64,000 bases of DNA from Corynebacterium canis (GTDB lineage: Bacteria > Actinomycetota > Actinomycetes > Mycobacteriales > Mycobacteriaceae). The stretch covers positions 807,501 to 871,500 of the forward strand of contig NZ_CP047080.1 of NCBI RefSeq assembly GCF_030408595.1. Reading direction: 5' to 3'. Within the stretch, counting starts at the first letter, position 1; each line of letters opens with the position of its first letter. The notes beneath the pieces are model-generated. The model did not search any database. It was not told where the DNA came from and saw only the letters and a program-made list of their open reading frames with translations. Positions 51,902-61,955 of the stretch are shown here, in pieces. The position numbers and the translations under genes are program-made.

Positions 51902-54900
51902 ATGTCTGAATCTGTGTTGGGGCGGTTCCGTCCGCAGGTGGCGGCGTGGTTCCGCGATGTCTTTTCCGCGCCCACCGCCGTCCAAACGCAGGCATGGGAA
52001 CGCATCAGCGATGGTGATAACGCGCTGGTGGTGGCCCCGACGGGTTCCGGCAAGACGTTGGCGGCGTTTTTGTGGGCATTGAATTCGCTCGCCGCTCCAC
52101 CCGAGCAGAGCGCGCTTTTCGACGCCCCGATGCCCCCGCGACGTCGTCACGTAAAGGTGCTCTATATCTCACCGTTGAAGGCGCTGGGGGTGGATGTGGA
52201 GCAGAATCTGCGGGCGCCGCTGACGGGCATTTCGGTGACGGCGCGGCGGCTGGGTTTGCCGGTGCCGGAGATTCGGGTCGGGGTGCGGTCCGGCGATACC
52301 CCGGCGGCGGAGCGGGCGCGGCTGCAACGGAACCCACCGGACATTTTGATCACCACGCCGGAGTCGCTGTATCTGATGCTTACTTCGAAAGCAGCTGCGA
52401 CGCTGAGCGAAGTGCATACGGTGATCGTGGATGAGATCCACGCGTTGGCCGGAACGAAGCGCGGCTCTCACCTTGCATTGAGCCTCGAACGTTTATCCAT
52501 GATGACGGAATTTCAGCGCATCGGCCTGTCCGCCACCGTGCGGCCCCTGGAACGCGTGGCGGAATTCCTGGGTCCGGGTACGGTGATCGTGGCGCCGCCC
52601 GCGGAAAAACGCTGGGATTTGCATGTTCACGTGGGGGAAGAGGATATGTCGGACCTTTCCAATAGGGAGCAGGGGTCCACGATCGGGGAATTGGTCTTGG
52701 ATTCGGAGTTGCCCGAGTTTGCCAGCGAATCTGCCTTGCCGGTGGCCAATTCCATGTGGCCTTCCATCGAACGTGATGTCTATCAGCAGGTCATGTCGGC
52801 GCGTTCGACTTTGCTGTTTGTAAATTCGCGGCGGACCGCGGAGCGGCTAACCTCCCGGCTGAACGAGCTGTGGGCATTAGAACACGATCCCGAATCTTTG
52901 GCGTATCAGGGGCGGCGGGATCCGGCCCAGATCATGTCTTCCGGGGACATCGCGGGGCGGGCGCCGCAGGTGATCGCGCGGGCGCATCACGGCTCGGTAA
53001 GCAAGGAGGATCGGGCGCGTACCGAGCGCATGCTCAAGGCGGGGGAATTGCGCTGTGTGGTGGCCACCTCATCGCTCGAACTGGGGATCGATATGGGTGC
53101 CGTGGAGCTGGTGATCCAGGTGGAATCCCCGCCGAGCGTGGCGGCCGGGTTGCAGCGCGTGGGCCGCGCAGGGCACGCCGTGGGCGCGACGTCGATAGGT
53201 AGGTTGTATCCGTTGCACCGCGCTGACCTGGTGCAAACTGCCGTGGTGGTGGATCGGATGCGCGCCGGGATGATCGAGGAGCTTTCGGTGCCCAAAAACC
53301 CGCTCGACGTGCTGGCGCAGCAAACCGTGGCGGCGGTGGCGATGGCCGACCTGGATATCGACGATTGGTTCGAAACCGTGCGGCGCGCGTATCCGTACCG
53401 CGACCTGCCCCGCGAGGCATTCGACGCTGTGATCGATTTGGTGAGCGGCAGCTATCCCAGCACCGAATTCGCAGAGCTCAGACCCCGCGTGGATTTCGAT
53501 CGAATCTCTGGTCAATTAACGGCTCGGCCGGGGGCGCAGCGCCTGGCGGTGACCAATGGCGGCACCATCCCGGATCGCGGCATGTTCGGGGTGTTCCTCG
53601 TCGGCGGCGAGGAGGGGGCGCGCAGGGTCGGGGAGCTCGATGAGGAAATGGTGCACGAGACCCGCGTCGCCGATGTGTTTACCCTTGGCGCATCGAGTTG
53701 GAGGGTGGAGGAAATCACCCGCGACCAGGTATTAGTCACGCCTGCGCCGGGGCATACGGGCAGGTTGCCGTTCTGGAAAGGCGACCAGACCGGTCGCCCC
53801 GCGGAGCTTGGGAAGGCGGTGGGTGCGTTTCGCCGCGACCCCCGATTGAGCGATGATCTCGATGCCAACGCCGCCAATAATATCCGCAAATTCTTGGCGG
53901 ATCAGCTGGAAGCCACGGGCATTATTCCCGATGAAAAGACCCTAGTAATCGAACGTTTCCGCGACGAGCTTGGGGATTGGCGGGTGATCCTGCATTCCCC
54001 CTATGGGCGCGGCGTCAATGCGGCGTGGGCGCTTGCGGTAGGCGCTCAGTTCGATTTCGACGCGCAGGTCGTGGCGGGCGATGATGGCATGATCCTGCGC
54101 ATCCCGGATTGCGATATTGAGCCGGGGGCGGAACTCTTTCAGATCGATCCCGCCGAGATCGAAGATATTGTCGCCCGTGAGGTCGGTGGCTCCGCATTGT
54201 TCGCGGCCCGGTTCCGGGAATGCGCCGCCCGCGCCTTATTGATGCCGCTGCAACGCCCCGGCCAGCGGGCGCCATTGTGGCAACAGCGGCAGCGCGCTTC
54301 CCAATTGCTGGAGGTGGCCCGCAAATACCCGAGCTTCCCCGTGATATTAGAAACCGTGCGCGAATGCATGCAGGATGTGTACGACCTGCCCGCGCTGGTG
54401 CAATTGCTTTCGGATATCGCCGCCCGCCGGGTCCGCATCACGGAAGTCACCGTGGATCAGCCGAGCCCGTTCGCGGCCTCCTTATTGTTCCATTACGCGG
54501 GCGCATTTATGTACGAAGGCGACGCTCCCTCGGCGGAAAAGCGGGCCGCCGCATTGGCCCTGGACCCAGCGCTGATGGCGAAGCTGCTGGGCAAAGTGGA
54601 GCTCCGGGAGCTCCTAGATGCCGATGTGGTGGTGGCCGTGGAGCGCGATATTCGCCGCTACGGGCGCGCCCGCAACCCAATAGAACTCGAGGATTCCCTG
54701 CGTATCCTCGGGCCGATACCCATCGCGGACCTGGATTGGTATTGCACGTATCCGGAACCGGAAGGCAGCCTGACGCATCGCATGATGTCGGTGCGCATCG
54801 CGGGCATTGAACACATCGCCTTATCCCAAGACGCCCCGCTATTGCGCGATGGTTTGGGGGTGCCCGTGCCGGTTGGGGTGGCTGCGTCTCCGGAGGTGGT

Positions 54901-56389
54901 CACCGATGCATTAGAACAATTGCTCGGGCGTTGGGCGCGCACGCATCTGCCGTTTACCGTCGCGGAGATCGCCGCCGCATTCGGATTGCCCATCGGCACC
55001 GCGCACAGCGCCTTGCGGGGCTTGGATCTGCTGGCTGGCCACTACACTTCATCGGATGAACAGCTGTGCGATTCGCGGGTATTGCGGATATTGCGCAGCC
55101 GAAGCCTTGCCGCCGCTCGCGCGGCCGTTTCGCCGGTATCCCCGGAGGCCTTTGCGCGTTTCTTTCTGGATTGGCATCGGGTCGCACCTGTGGGCAAAAG
55201 GCCCGAATTGCACGGGATCGATGGCGTGTATTCGGTCATCGAACAGCTTTCCGGGGTGCGGCTTCCCGCCAGCGCCTGGGAGTCCATCGTTTTGCCCTCC
55301 CGCGTGGCCGATTACAACCCGGCTTGGCTGGATGAATTGACCACCCACGGGGAAGTCATCCTGCGCGGCGCGGGCAAGGCCGGCTCGCGCGATCCGTGGG
55401 TGGTGTTGCTGCCTGCGGAAGACGCGGCGCAGATAACCGCCGTGTCGCAGCCGGAGCCCACGCTTGGCATGGTCGACCAACAAGTGTTCGATTATCTAAG
55501 CCAGGGAGGCGGTTACCTATTTAGCGATATTCGAGCGCACGTTCGTGCAACGCCCAACGAGGTGCGGGACGCGATGTGGAACCTCGTCGAGGCGGGACTT
55601 ATCGCGCCCGATGGTTTTCAGCCCGTGCGCGCGCATCTTGGCTCCGGCGGACGCGTGGCTCACCGCGCTTCTCGGCGGCCGTCGCGGACCCGCGCGCCGA
55701 TCCCGCCGGACGCGGTGGGGCGATGGTCAGCGACCGAGGTGCCAGCGGCGAATGCGACGGAGCGCGGCAAAGCCTATGGCGATATTTGGCTGAATCGCTA
55801 CGGCGTGGTCACCCGCGGAAGCATCGTCAGCGAGGACGTTATTGGCGGGTTTGCCTTGGCATATAAGGTATTGAGCGGTTTCGAGGAACGCGGCAAGGCG
55901 CTGCGCGGATACCTGATCGATGGGCTCGGCGCCTCCCAATTTTCCACCCCCGCGGTGGTCGATCGGCTGCGCAGTTTTGAGGATAATGCGCCCGCCGAGC
56001 CGAAGTTGTATGTGCTCGCGGCCGCCGATCCGGCCAATCCGTACGGTGCGGCTTTGCCGTGGCCGGTGCCGAATCTGAGCCGTGCTGCGGGTGCGCGGGT
56101 GATCTTGGTCGACGGTCGGCTTGTGGGCTACCTCACTCGGGGCGGCAAAAACCTGACGCTGATCGCCGAAACCGAGCTCGCACATATTGCCGAAGCCTTA
56201 AGCCATACCGGGGATACCGTAGCCAAGATTAATAGCGAAAACGTTCTAACCTCGCCGTACCTGCCGGAGTTTCAGGCCTTGGGGGCGCGGATCAGTCCGC
56301 AGGGCATGCGCATGCCTGCCCGCAATATACGCCCTGCGGAACGTAAAACCCGCGGCCGACGGCTGTCCGATATCCGCTTCGACGATTGA
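51902..56389 (+). CDS. lhr: ATP-dependent DNA helicase Lhr
   Basis: This 1495-aa superfamily II helicase is of the Lhr type. Walker A APTGSGKT is near residue 45, VDEIHALAG near 180, LSATVRPL near 205 and LQRVGRAGH in the C-terminal RecA domain near 415. A winged-helix and Lhr core domain follow, then a long C-terminal region that in mycobacteria makes a tetramer. It unwinds DNA-RNA or DNA 3' to 5' in repair. I chose ATG at 51902; an in-frame ATG at 51893 is almost as good. Nei2 follows by 16 bp. Confidence 0.96.
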   Translation: MSESVLGRFRPQVAAWFRDVFSAPTAVQTQAWERISDGDNALVVAPTGSGKTLAAFLWALNSLAAPPEQSALFDAPMPPRRRHVKVLYISPLKALGVDVEQNLRAPLTGISVTARRLGLPVPEIRVGVRSGDTPAAERARLQRNPPDILITTPESLYLMLTSKAAATLSEVHTVIVDEIHALAGTKRGSHLALSLERLSMMTEFQRIGLSATVRPLERVAEFLGPGTVIVAPPAEKRWDLHVHVGEEDMSDLSNREQGSTIGELVLDSELPEFASESALPVANSMWPSIERDVYQQVMSARSTLLFVNSRRTAERLTSRLNELWALEHDPESLAYQGRRDPAQIMSSGDIAGRAPQVIARAHHGSVSKEDRARTERMLKAGELRCVVATSSLELGIDMGAVELVIQVESPPSVAAGLQRVGRAGHAVGATSIGRLYPLHRADLVQTAVVVDRMRAGMIEELSVPKNPLDVLAQQTVAAVAMADLDIDDWFETVRRAYPYRDLPREAFDAVIDLVSGSYPSTEFAELRPRVDFDRISGQLTARPGAQRLAVTNGGTIPDRGMFGVFLVGGEEGARRVGELDEEMVHETRVADVFTLGASSWRVEEITRDQVLVTPAPGHTGRLPFWKGDQTGRPAELGKAVGAFRRDPRLSDDLDANAANNIRKFLADQLEATGIIPDEKTLVIERFRDELGDWRVILHSPYGRGVNAAWALAVGAQFDFDAQVVAGDDGMILRIPDCDIEPGAELFQIDPAEIEDIVAREVGGSALFAARFRECAARALLMPLQRPGQRAPLWQQRQRASQLLEVARKYPSFPVILETVRECMQDVYDLPALVQLLSDIAARRVRITEVTVDQPSPFAASLLFHYAGAFMYEGDAPSAEKRAAALALDPALMAKLLGKVELRELLDADVVVAVERDIRRYGRARNPIELEDSLRILGPIPIADLDWYCTYPEPEGSLTHRMMSVRIAGIEHIALSQDAPLLRDGLGVPVPVGVAASPEVVTDALEQLLGRWARTHLPFTVAEIAAAFGLPIGTAHSALRGLDLLAGHYTSSDEQLCDSRVLRILRSRSLAAARAAVSPVSPEAFARFFLDWHRVAPVGKRPELHGIDGVYSVIEQLSGVRLPASAWESIVLPSRVADYNPAWLDELTTHGEVILRGAGKAGSRDPWVVLLPAEDAAQITAVSQPEPTLGMVDQQVFDYLSQGGGYLFSDIRAHVRATPNEVRDAMWNLVEAGLIAPDGFQPVRAHLGSGGRVAHRASRRPSRTRAPIPPDAVGRWSATEVPAANATERGKAYGDIWLNRYGVVTRGSIVSEDVIGGFALAYKVLSGFEERGKALRGYLIDGLGASQFSTPAVVDRLRSFEDNAPAEPKLYVLAAADPANPYGAALPWPVPNLSRAAGARVILVDGRLVGYLTRGGKNLTLIAETELAHIAEALSHTGDTVAKINSENVLTSPYLPEFQALGARISPQGMRMPARNIRPAERKTRGRRLSDIRFDD

Positions 56390-56405
56390 CCCCTACAATA
56401 AGGCC

Positions 56406-57206
56406 ATGCCCGAAGGCGACTCTGTGTTCCAACTTTCCGAACGCCTGCAACCGCTCACCGGCAGGCTGGTCACCCGCACACAGTTGCGGGTTCCGCGATA
56501 CGCTACAGTGCGTTTCGACGGCGCGGAGCTCACCCGCCTCTGGCCCTACGGCAAACACCTGTTCATGTGCTTCGATCACCAAATTCTGCATACCCACCTG
56601 AAGATGGAGGGCACCTGGTCTGTGCATCGTAAAGGGGTGCGGTGGCGCAAGCCCGGACATAAGGCGCGGGTGGTCTTGCAATTCGAAGACGGTATCGAGC
56701 TCGTGGGCTTCGAACTCGGGTTTGTTCGGGTGTTCGATGCCGGGGAATATTCCGAGCGGATCGCCCACCTAGGGCCCGATGTATTGGCGGAAGAATGGGA
56801 TATTGCGGAGGCGCGGCGGCGCATCTTGGCGCGTCCGGAACGTCCGATTGGCACCGCGCTTTTGGATCAGCGCAACCTTGCGGGCGTGGGCAATGAGTAT
56901 CGAATGGAGATTTGCTTTCTTGCGGGTGTGCACCCCGCCACGCCGGTGGCAAAGGTGGACATTGATAAAGTTTTGCGGATCACGCGGCGGCTGATGTGGG
57001 CGAATCGTCGCTCGCCGATACGGGTGACCACGGGGGTGCGGCGCGCCGGGGAGAATTCCTATGTGTTTGGCCGGAACCATCGCCCGTGCCGCCGCTGCGG
57101 AACCCTGATTGTTAAGGGCGTGCTCGGCGGCCCCGATCAGGGCGGCGATCCCGATGAACTCGAACGCATTATCTGGTGGTGCCCGCATTGCCAACCGGCG
57201 CGATAA
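56406..57206 (+). CDS. nei2: Fpg/Nei family DNA glycosylase (Nei2)
   Basis: The 266-aa product starts MPEGD with Pro2-Glu3, the catalytic pair of Fpg/Nei enzymes, and has the conserved Lys in YGKHLF, LDQRNLAGVGNEYR for the helix-two-turn-helix, and a C-terminal Cys4 zinc finger (CRRCGT...WWCPHC). It excises oxidised bases and cleaves abasic sites. It lies next to lhr, and such repair genes are often linked in actinobacteria. Confidence 0.94.
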   Translation: MPEGDSVFQLSERLQPLTGRLVTRTQLRVPRYATVRFDGAELTRLWPYGKHLFMCFDHQILHTHLKMEGTWSVHRKGVRWRKPGHKARVVLQFEDGIELVGFELGFVRVFDAGEYSERIAHLGPDVLAEEWDIAEARRRILARPERPIGTALLDQRNLAGVGNEYRMEICFLAGVHPATPVAKVDIDKVLRITRRLMWANRRSPIRVTTGVRRAGENSYVFGRNHRPCRRCGTLIVKGVLGGPDQGGDPDELERIIWWCPHCQPAR

Positions 57207-57480
57207 CCCCGATAGGAGGGTGATCCCGCCGCATTGCGCGCGGGGCGTCGCCGGGCCAAGGGGGTAACTTTAGCGAGCGTTTAACCGGCCCCATTGCGGG
57301 CGTGGTGGCTGCAGGTAAGGGAGGAAAAACGCTGGTCAGAAGGGGCGTCGATAAGCGACGGCCACGGCGCGCGGGGGCATCACAAAGGCGTGGCCGCGGG
57401 AGCTGCGGGTGGGGCCGGATCCCGCTCAAGGAGGTGTCTAGGAGGCAGGCCACACATTGACTATCGTCTACGCTTGTGAC

Positions 57481-57999
57481 ATGGCTTACGTCATCCTAGG
57501 ACTGTTGCTGATCCGCTCAATGAGTCTCTACGACCTAGTTCGTGCGTTCGAAGCCGGACCGTCGTTGTTTTACAGCGCAAGCTCCGGAAGTATCAAACGT
57601 GCGATCGATGGGCTGCTGCGCGATGGGAAGATTGAAGTGGAGCACATTGATGCCGGTGCGCGGGGTCGGAAAACCTATCGCATTACGGAAACTGGCAATG
57701 CCGAGTTTCACACATGGATGCGATCCAAAATCCCGTTGGGGAACGCGGAACCGGCCATGCTTGCGCGGCTGTTTTTCCTTGGCTTCGTGCCCGCCGACCA
57801 GCGCGGCGTGATCCTGGACAATATCGAGCACGGGCTGTTGCAGAGCTTGGTGCGGCTGCGGAAGCTTGAGGGGCAGGTGGCGCAGGCGGAGGTTCCGAAA
57901 CATTTATCGGATGTGGCGATGTACCAGCGGGCGGTGCTCGCGTACGGCTTAGCGACCCACCAATTCAGCCTCGACTGGTTTCGCCACAATTTGCGATAG
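57481..57999 (+). CDS. PadR family transcriptional regulator
   Basis: The 172-aa product has the PadR winged helix at the N-terminus (MAYVILGLLLIRSMSLYDLVRAFE, SASSGSIKRAIDGLLRDGKIE) and a C-terminal helical dimerisation domain. I chose ATG at 57481 because homologues start MAYVILGLL. A TTG at 57457 has a better-placed GGAGG and would add 8 residues, so the start is uncertain. The last 51 bases overlap the convergent MFS gene, which it may control. The 275-bp gap upstream holds no gene. Confidence 0.88.
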   Translation: MAYVILGLLLIRSMSLYDLVRAFEAGPSLFYSASSGSIKRAIDGLLRDGKIEVEHIDAGARGRKTYRITETGNAEFHTWMRSKIPLGNAEPAMLARLFFLGFVPADQRGVILDNIEHGLLQSLVRLRKLEGQVAQAEVPKHLSDVAMYQRAVLAYGLATHQFSLDWFRHNLR

Positions 58000-59193
58000 C
58001 TGGTCTTCTACATGCACATTGCGCGTGCAGAACCAGCTCCCCGCAATCATGCAGAGCAGCGCGATCGAGGTGAAAATCGTGGGCGGCATCCAGCTGTCGG
58101 TGTAGTCGTACAAGAGTCCGAATCCAAGGGGGCCGACGCACGCCATTGTGTAGCCGGCGCCTTGCCCGAACGCGGACAATGCGGTCGCGCCGTCGACAGT
58201 CCGGGCGCGGAAATTGATGAGCGTCAGCGCCATGGGGAAGCTGCAGGGGCCCACCGCGGAGAGCGTGATCCAAACCCATGGGGCGGACATCGCATCCCAC
58301 GCCATGCCCACATTGCCCACAATAAACAGTGCGCCAAAACCGGCGACGATGGGGAACGGGTCGTCGAAACGCGCGACGAACCACGGTCCGATAAACGCTA
58401 ACAATAACCCCAGCGCGGACCACCAGGCCAGCATCAATGCGCCGAATTGCACGGGGGCGCCGGCGTCGACATAAATGCGTGGAATGAAAATCATGAGCGA
58501 ATACGTGGTAAGGCTGGTGCAACCGAACATCACGGCCATGCCCACGCCGGCGGAAGTTCGCCACACCGCTAATCGACGCCGCGACGAACCCGCAGCAGGA
58601 ACCGGCGACGCGGCCGGGCGACGGCGCCACAACGGAACCCACGCCAGCGCAGCAACCATCCCAAGGGCCGCCCACGACGCCAGCGAAATTTGCCAATTTG
58701 TGCGAACCGCAAGCGGCTCGGCGAACAGGGGAGCGACGGACATGCCGATCTGCATCGCCACCATATACGTGGTGGACAACGCCGGAACCCGGTTTGGGAA
58801 ATGTGTGCGAACCACGATGGGCATCAGGGCGTTGGTGGCACCCACGGCGAATAATGCGAGGATCGAACCTACGACCAACAGTGCGAACGACGGGCCGAGC
58901 ACACGGAGCACTTGGCCGGCGGCGGTGAGGAGCATCGCTAGGATCAGCGCGCTGTGGAGCGTCAATCGGCGCAGCATCAATGGCGTGCTAAACGCGCTGA
59001 GCGCAAACATCGCGGTGGGGATCATGCCGAGCACGCCGATCAAAGTGCCGCCGACGCCGAGGGATTCCTGAATGCGGGGCACCAGCGGCGGCAAAGCGGT
59101 AACCGCGGCGCGGAGGTTAAGAGCAGTCAAAAATATTGCAATGAGTGCGATAAACCTGTGATCGCGTGGGGCTGAAACTCGCTGTTGAGGCAC
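57949..59193 (-). CDS. MFS transporter, CynX/NimT-like
   Basis: This 414-aa protein has 12 membrane helices. It has the CynX/NimT-like pattern: FLTALNLRAAVTALPPLVP in helix 1, FALSAFSTPLMLRRL and NALMPIVVRTHFPNRV. Members export or import small anions and drugs; substrate is not readable. It starts with GTG at 59193. Its 3' end overlaps the PadR gene by 51 bases. Confidence 0.9.
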   Translation of the reverse strand: MPQQRVSAPRDHRFIALIAIFLTALNLRAAVTALPPLVPRIQESLGVGGTLIGVLGMIPTAMFALSAFSTPLMLRRLTLHSALILAMLLTAAGQVLRVLGPSFALLVVGSILALFAVGATNALMPIVVRTHFPNRVPALSTTYMVAMQIGMSVAPLFAEPLAVRTNWQISLASWAALGMVAALAWVPLWRRRPAASPVPAAGSSRRRLAVWRTSAGVGMAVMFGCTSLTTYSLMIFIPRIYVDAGAPVQFGALMLAWWSALGLLLAFIGPWFVARFDDPFPIVAGFGALFIVGNVGMAWDAMSAPWVWITLSAVGPCSFPMALTLINFRARTVDGATALSAFGQGAGYTMACVGPLGFGLLYDYTDSWMPPTIFTSIALLCMIAGSWFCTRNVHVEDQLSQIVAKPVEAELVGR

Positions 59194-59291
59194 TCGTATA
59201 ACTATAGCCTTCGTTGCAAAGGCGCTAGCTAGGGGCAGGCAACCTGAGTAACGTGGGGCTGGAGAGGCGAACCATCAGGAGGTTTACAACC

Positions 59292-59831
59292 ATGAAGAAA
59301 ACCGCGATGATCTCAATGATGCTCATCGTCGCGTTCGGAATGGCAGCATGTAATGACGGTGAATCAGAACTCGGGAAAGCCCAATCGGGGGTAGAATCCG
59401 CTTCCGCTCTGTCCAGCGAAACCAGCACCGCCGCAATCGGAGATACCTCAACAAAAACCTCGCCGCCGGCCGTGATGAGCGAAGCCGGGCCCGGGGAAGT
59501 CAGCGTGGAAGTGGACGGCAATGTCCTCGACGAACAATTCACGCCGGTGGTGTGCACCCCAGACGGCCCCAGCCTGAAACTGGAGGGCGGCGTAGAAAAC
59601 AGCGCCGAAATCGACGTGACAATTGACAATCCCGATGCCGGGCCGGCGTTGGGCGAACTACAAATAAAAACCCACACATTAAACGTGAAAATCGACGATC
59701 GCACGCGGGCCGAAGCGACCGTGACCAACGACGGAACCGCCTGGGTGATCGAAGGCAATGGCAGGCACGAAGGTCACGAAAACACCGAGCTGCCAGCCAC
59801 CGTGAAAACACGTATTGTGTGCCCAGCGTGA
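59292..59831 (+). CDS. LpqH-like lipoprotein
   Basis: This 179-aa lipoprotein has lipobox FGMAAC at residues 15-20. A Ser/Thr-rich linker is followed by a domain resembling the mycobacterial 19-kDa antigen LpqH (VSVEVDGNVLDEQFTPVVC, AEATVTNDGTAWVIEG, TRIVC) with a conserved Cys pair. LpqH is a surface antigen and adhesin in mycobacteria. I chose ATG at 59292 with AGGAGG 9 bases upstream. It is probably cotranscribed with the YccF gene 15 bp downstream. Confidence 0.87.
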   Translation: MKKTAMISMMLIVAFGMAACNDGESELGKAQSGVESASALSSETSTAAIGDTSTKTSPPAVMSEAGPGEVSVEVDGNVLDEQFTPVVCTPDGPSLKLEGGVENSAEIDVTIDNPDAGPALGELQIKTHTLNVKIDDRTRAEATVTNDGTAWVIEGNGRHEGHENTELPATVKTRIVCPA

Positions 59832-59846
59832 TGTGAGGAAACATCG

Positions 59847-60233
59847 ATGAAACTCATTTTGAATATCATATGGCTGATCACCGGCGGCCTGTGGCTGGCC
59901 ATCGGCTACCTGTTCTTTGGGGTGCTGGCCTGCCTGTTCGTGGTGACCATCCCAGCCGGTGTGGCTTCCTTCCGCATGGCAAACTACGCCCTCTGGCCGT
60001 TCGGAAGGGAAGTGGTGGACGCCCCCGGTGTGGCGCCATTGGCAGGACTGTCGAACCTGATCTGGTTCTTGGTGGCCGGGTTGTGGCTCGCCATCGGGCA
60101 CATTATGACCGCGGCAGCGCAGGCGATCACGATCATTGGAATACCGTTGGCGATTGCGAACGTGAAAATGATCCCGGTGACCTGCTTCCCGTTTGGCAAG
60201 CAAATCGTGGCTTCGGAGCGCGGGTTGTTTTAG
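59847..60233 (+). CDS. YccF domain membrane protein
   Basis: The 128-aa product has two YccF units (MKLILNIIWLITGGLWLAI and LSNLIWFLVAGLWLAIGH), each followed by a short hydrophobic segment and an IPxGxA or FPFG motif (ALWPFGREV, CFPFGKQIV). It is a small inner-membrane protein of unknown function. A strong terminator follows. Confidence 0.92.
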   Translation: MKLILNIIWLITGGLWLAIGYLFFGVLACLFVVTIPAGVASFRMANYALWPFGREVVDAPGVAPLAGLSNLIWFLVAGLWLAIGHIMTAAAQAITIIGIPLAIANVKMIPVTCFPFGKQIVASERGLF

Positions 60234-60331
60234 CGGGGTTAGCCCGCGGGCGTGAAGCCTTACATGCCGCGGATTAATTTTCTACAATCGCTCTTGGATG
60301 TTCCTTTTTCCGTCCGGGTAGAACGGGATGT

Positions 60332-60368
60332 GGGGCTGGCTGCATCGCATGCAGCCAGCCCCAATTTT
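60332..60368 (+). terminator. Terminator after the YccF gene
   Basis: The perfect 14-bp stem GGGGCTGGCTGCAT/ATGCAGCCAGCCCC (60332-60345 with 60349-60362) has a 3-base loop CGC and is followed by AATTTT. It lies between convergent genes and may serve both. Confidence 0.88.
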
Positions 60369-60443
60369 GGTGTTCGGCGGGTTTGGTGTGTTCGGCGAGG
60401 GCACGGTGGGTGGTCTGGTGGGTGCGCGGTGCGGGCGCTCGTG

Positions 60444-61955
60444 TCAGGAAATCAGCGGGCGCATCGTCGTTTCCTTATCGGCGATATGATCCTGCAATTG
60501 CTTCTTGATCGTAAGGACTTCCTGCAGGAATTTGCGCGGAATCGTGCTCAGCAGCACCGGGCGGTCGGGCCGCCACGGCAATGTAATGCACGACGTGTAC
60601 GGGGTCATGGTGCCACGCAAGATCTGATTGGCGGCATGCGCGTAGCGTGTGCTTTCCAGAATGCCAAGGCCGATGGGGATCACCAGCGTGAAGCACATCT
60701 GCATGAGCATGAGGCCGACCGGTGGCTGCACGTTGTATTCCGTTGCTAGTACCTCGGACATGGCCAAGATCGGAACGATGAAAATGAACATCGCAGCGAT
60801 AAAGAACAGCACCAGCAGCGGACGGTTATTCAGCAGGTAGCGTTCTCGAAGTTGCAGCGGGAAGCGCAAACGCTTCATGCAATTCACCATGATGGGGGTG
60901 GCGATCAGCGACGTGATAATGGTGAGCGTGAACACATCCGAAATCGGTTCGCTCAGGAGCCTTTCCGCAAAAACCATATTAAGCAGACCGGTAAAGAACG
61001 CGGCAAGGCCGTACACGAGAATAAAGCGCAGGAAACTCAACGAGATGGCAGGCGGAAGCTTCTCGCACTCCGGATTGGAAATCTGCACAACCTTGCGCTG
61101 TTCCTGATCCTCCGTGGGGATCTTGGCCCATTGCAATAACGCAGAATACTTGGAATCGTTCTCGATGGTACGCAGCAGTTTTTGCACATCATCGTCGTAG
61201 CCAAAGAAATCCATGCTCAGAATAATGTGGATAATTCCGGCGACCAGAATGCAGGTGAGCGCAAATGCGATTGATTCGAAACGGCTGGTGGGGGAGAGCC
61301 ACGCAAATACCGCCCAAATTGCGGAAAGTACCGTAAGCGCGTAGATCAGCGTGTGTTGCAGGAAGCGCAGCGTGGAATCAACTTTGCTAAAGGTAACCAC
61401 ATATTGGGCTGCATTTTTCACATAGTGTTCGGGTCGCTCGGTGCGTTCCGGCGGCGAGCCGGAGGGGCGGAGTTTACCCAGGGTAGATTTAATCTTTGTT
61501 TCCGCCCGCGAAGCGGTGGATTTCAGGTACGCGGAAATGCCCACAAATAGCGCCATAATTGTAATCGTGATGGCGAATGGAGGGTTGGGCTCAGGGCCGC
61601 CAAAGAAGGTGCCGAATTGATTGAAATTCGACGAAAAAATAAAGAAGGTACCCAAAAATAGAATGATCTGAACGACTACGGTTCCGCGCTGTTTACCTTG
61701 CTCCGCTTGGTAAAACGAAGCCATTGTTTGGAATGCGGTCGTAGATTCCATTGCCGGCTGTTGCGGCGTTGCCGTCACATGATGCACGGCCTGCGCTGAA
61801 CTGCCGTTTGTGACGGCCGTTGCGTAGCCGGAAGGGCTGACCGCCAGCGCGGAGGACGTGTCATTACCCGCCGAATTTTCGGGGAGTTCGATCACAGTTG
61901 CGCTGTCCGGTTTGCTTGTGAGCTTCTGCGTAGTTTGGAATTTAGAATCGGACAT
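60444..61955 (-). CDS. Polytopic membrane protein of unknown function
   Basis: The 503-aa product has about 85 disordered Ser/Thr/Ala-rich residues at the N-terminus and then roughly nine or ten membrane helices in paired clusters (95-145, 210-260, 310-360, 385-440). An intervening soluble part at 145-205 carries a basic KIKSTLGKLRPSG segment. I recognise no family. Its 5' region (61956-62449) has no gene I trust. Confidence 0.8.
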   Translation of the reverse strand: MSDSKFQTTQKLTSKPDSATVIELPENSAGNDTSSALAVSPSGYATAVTNGSSAQAVHHVTATPQQPAMESTTAFQTMASFYQAEQGKQRGTVVVQIILFLGTFFIFSSNFNQFGTFFGGPEPNPPFAITITIMALFVGISAYLKSTASRAETKIKSTLGKLRPSGSPPERTERPEHYVKNAAQYVVTFSKVDSTLRFLQHTLIYALTVLSAIWAVFAWLSPTSRFESIAFALTCILVAGIIHIILSMDFFGYDDDVQKLLRTIENDSKYSALLQWAKIPTEDQEQRKVVQISNPECEKLPPAISLSFLRFILVYGLAAFFTGLLNMVFAERLLSEPISDVFTLTIITSLIATPIMVNCMKRLRFPLQLRERYLLNNRPLLVLFFIAAMFIFIVPILAMSEVLATEYNVQPPVGLMLMQMCFTLVIPIGLGILESTRYAHAANQILRGTMTPYTSCITLPWRPDRPVLLSTIPRKFLQEVLTIKKQLQDHIADKETTMRPLIS

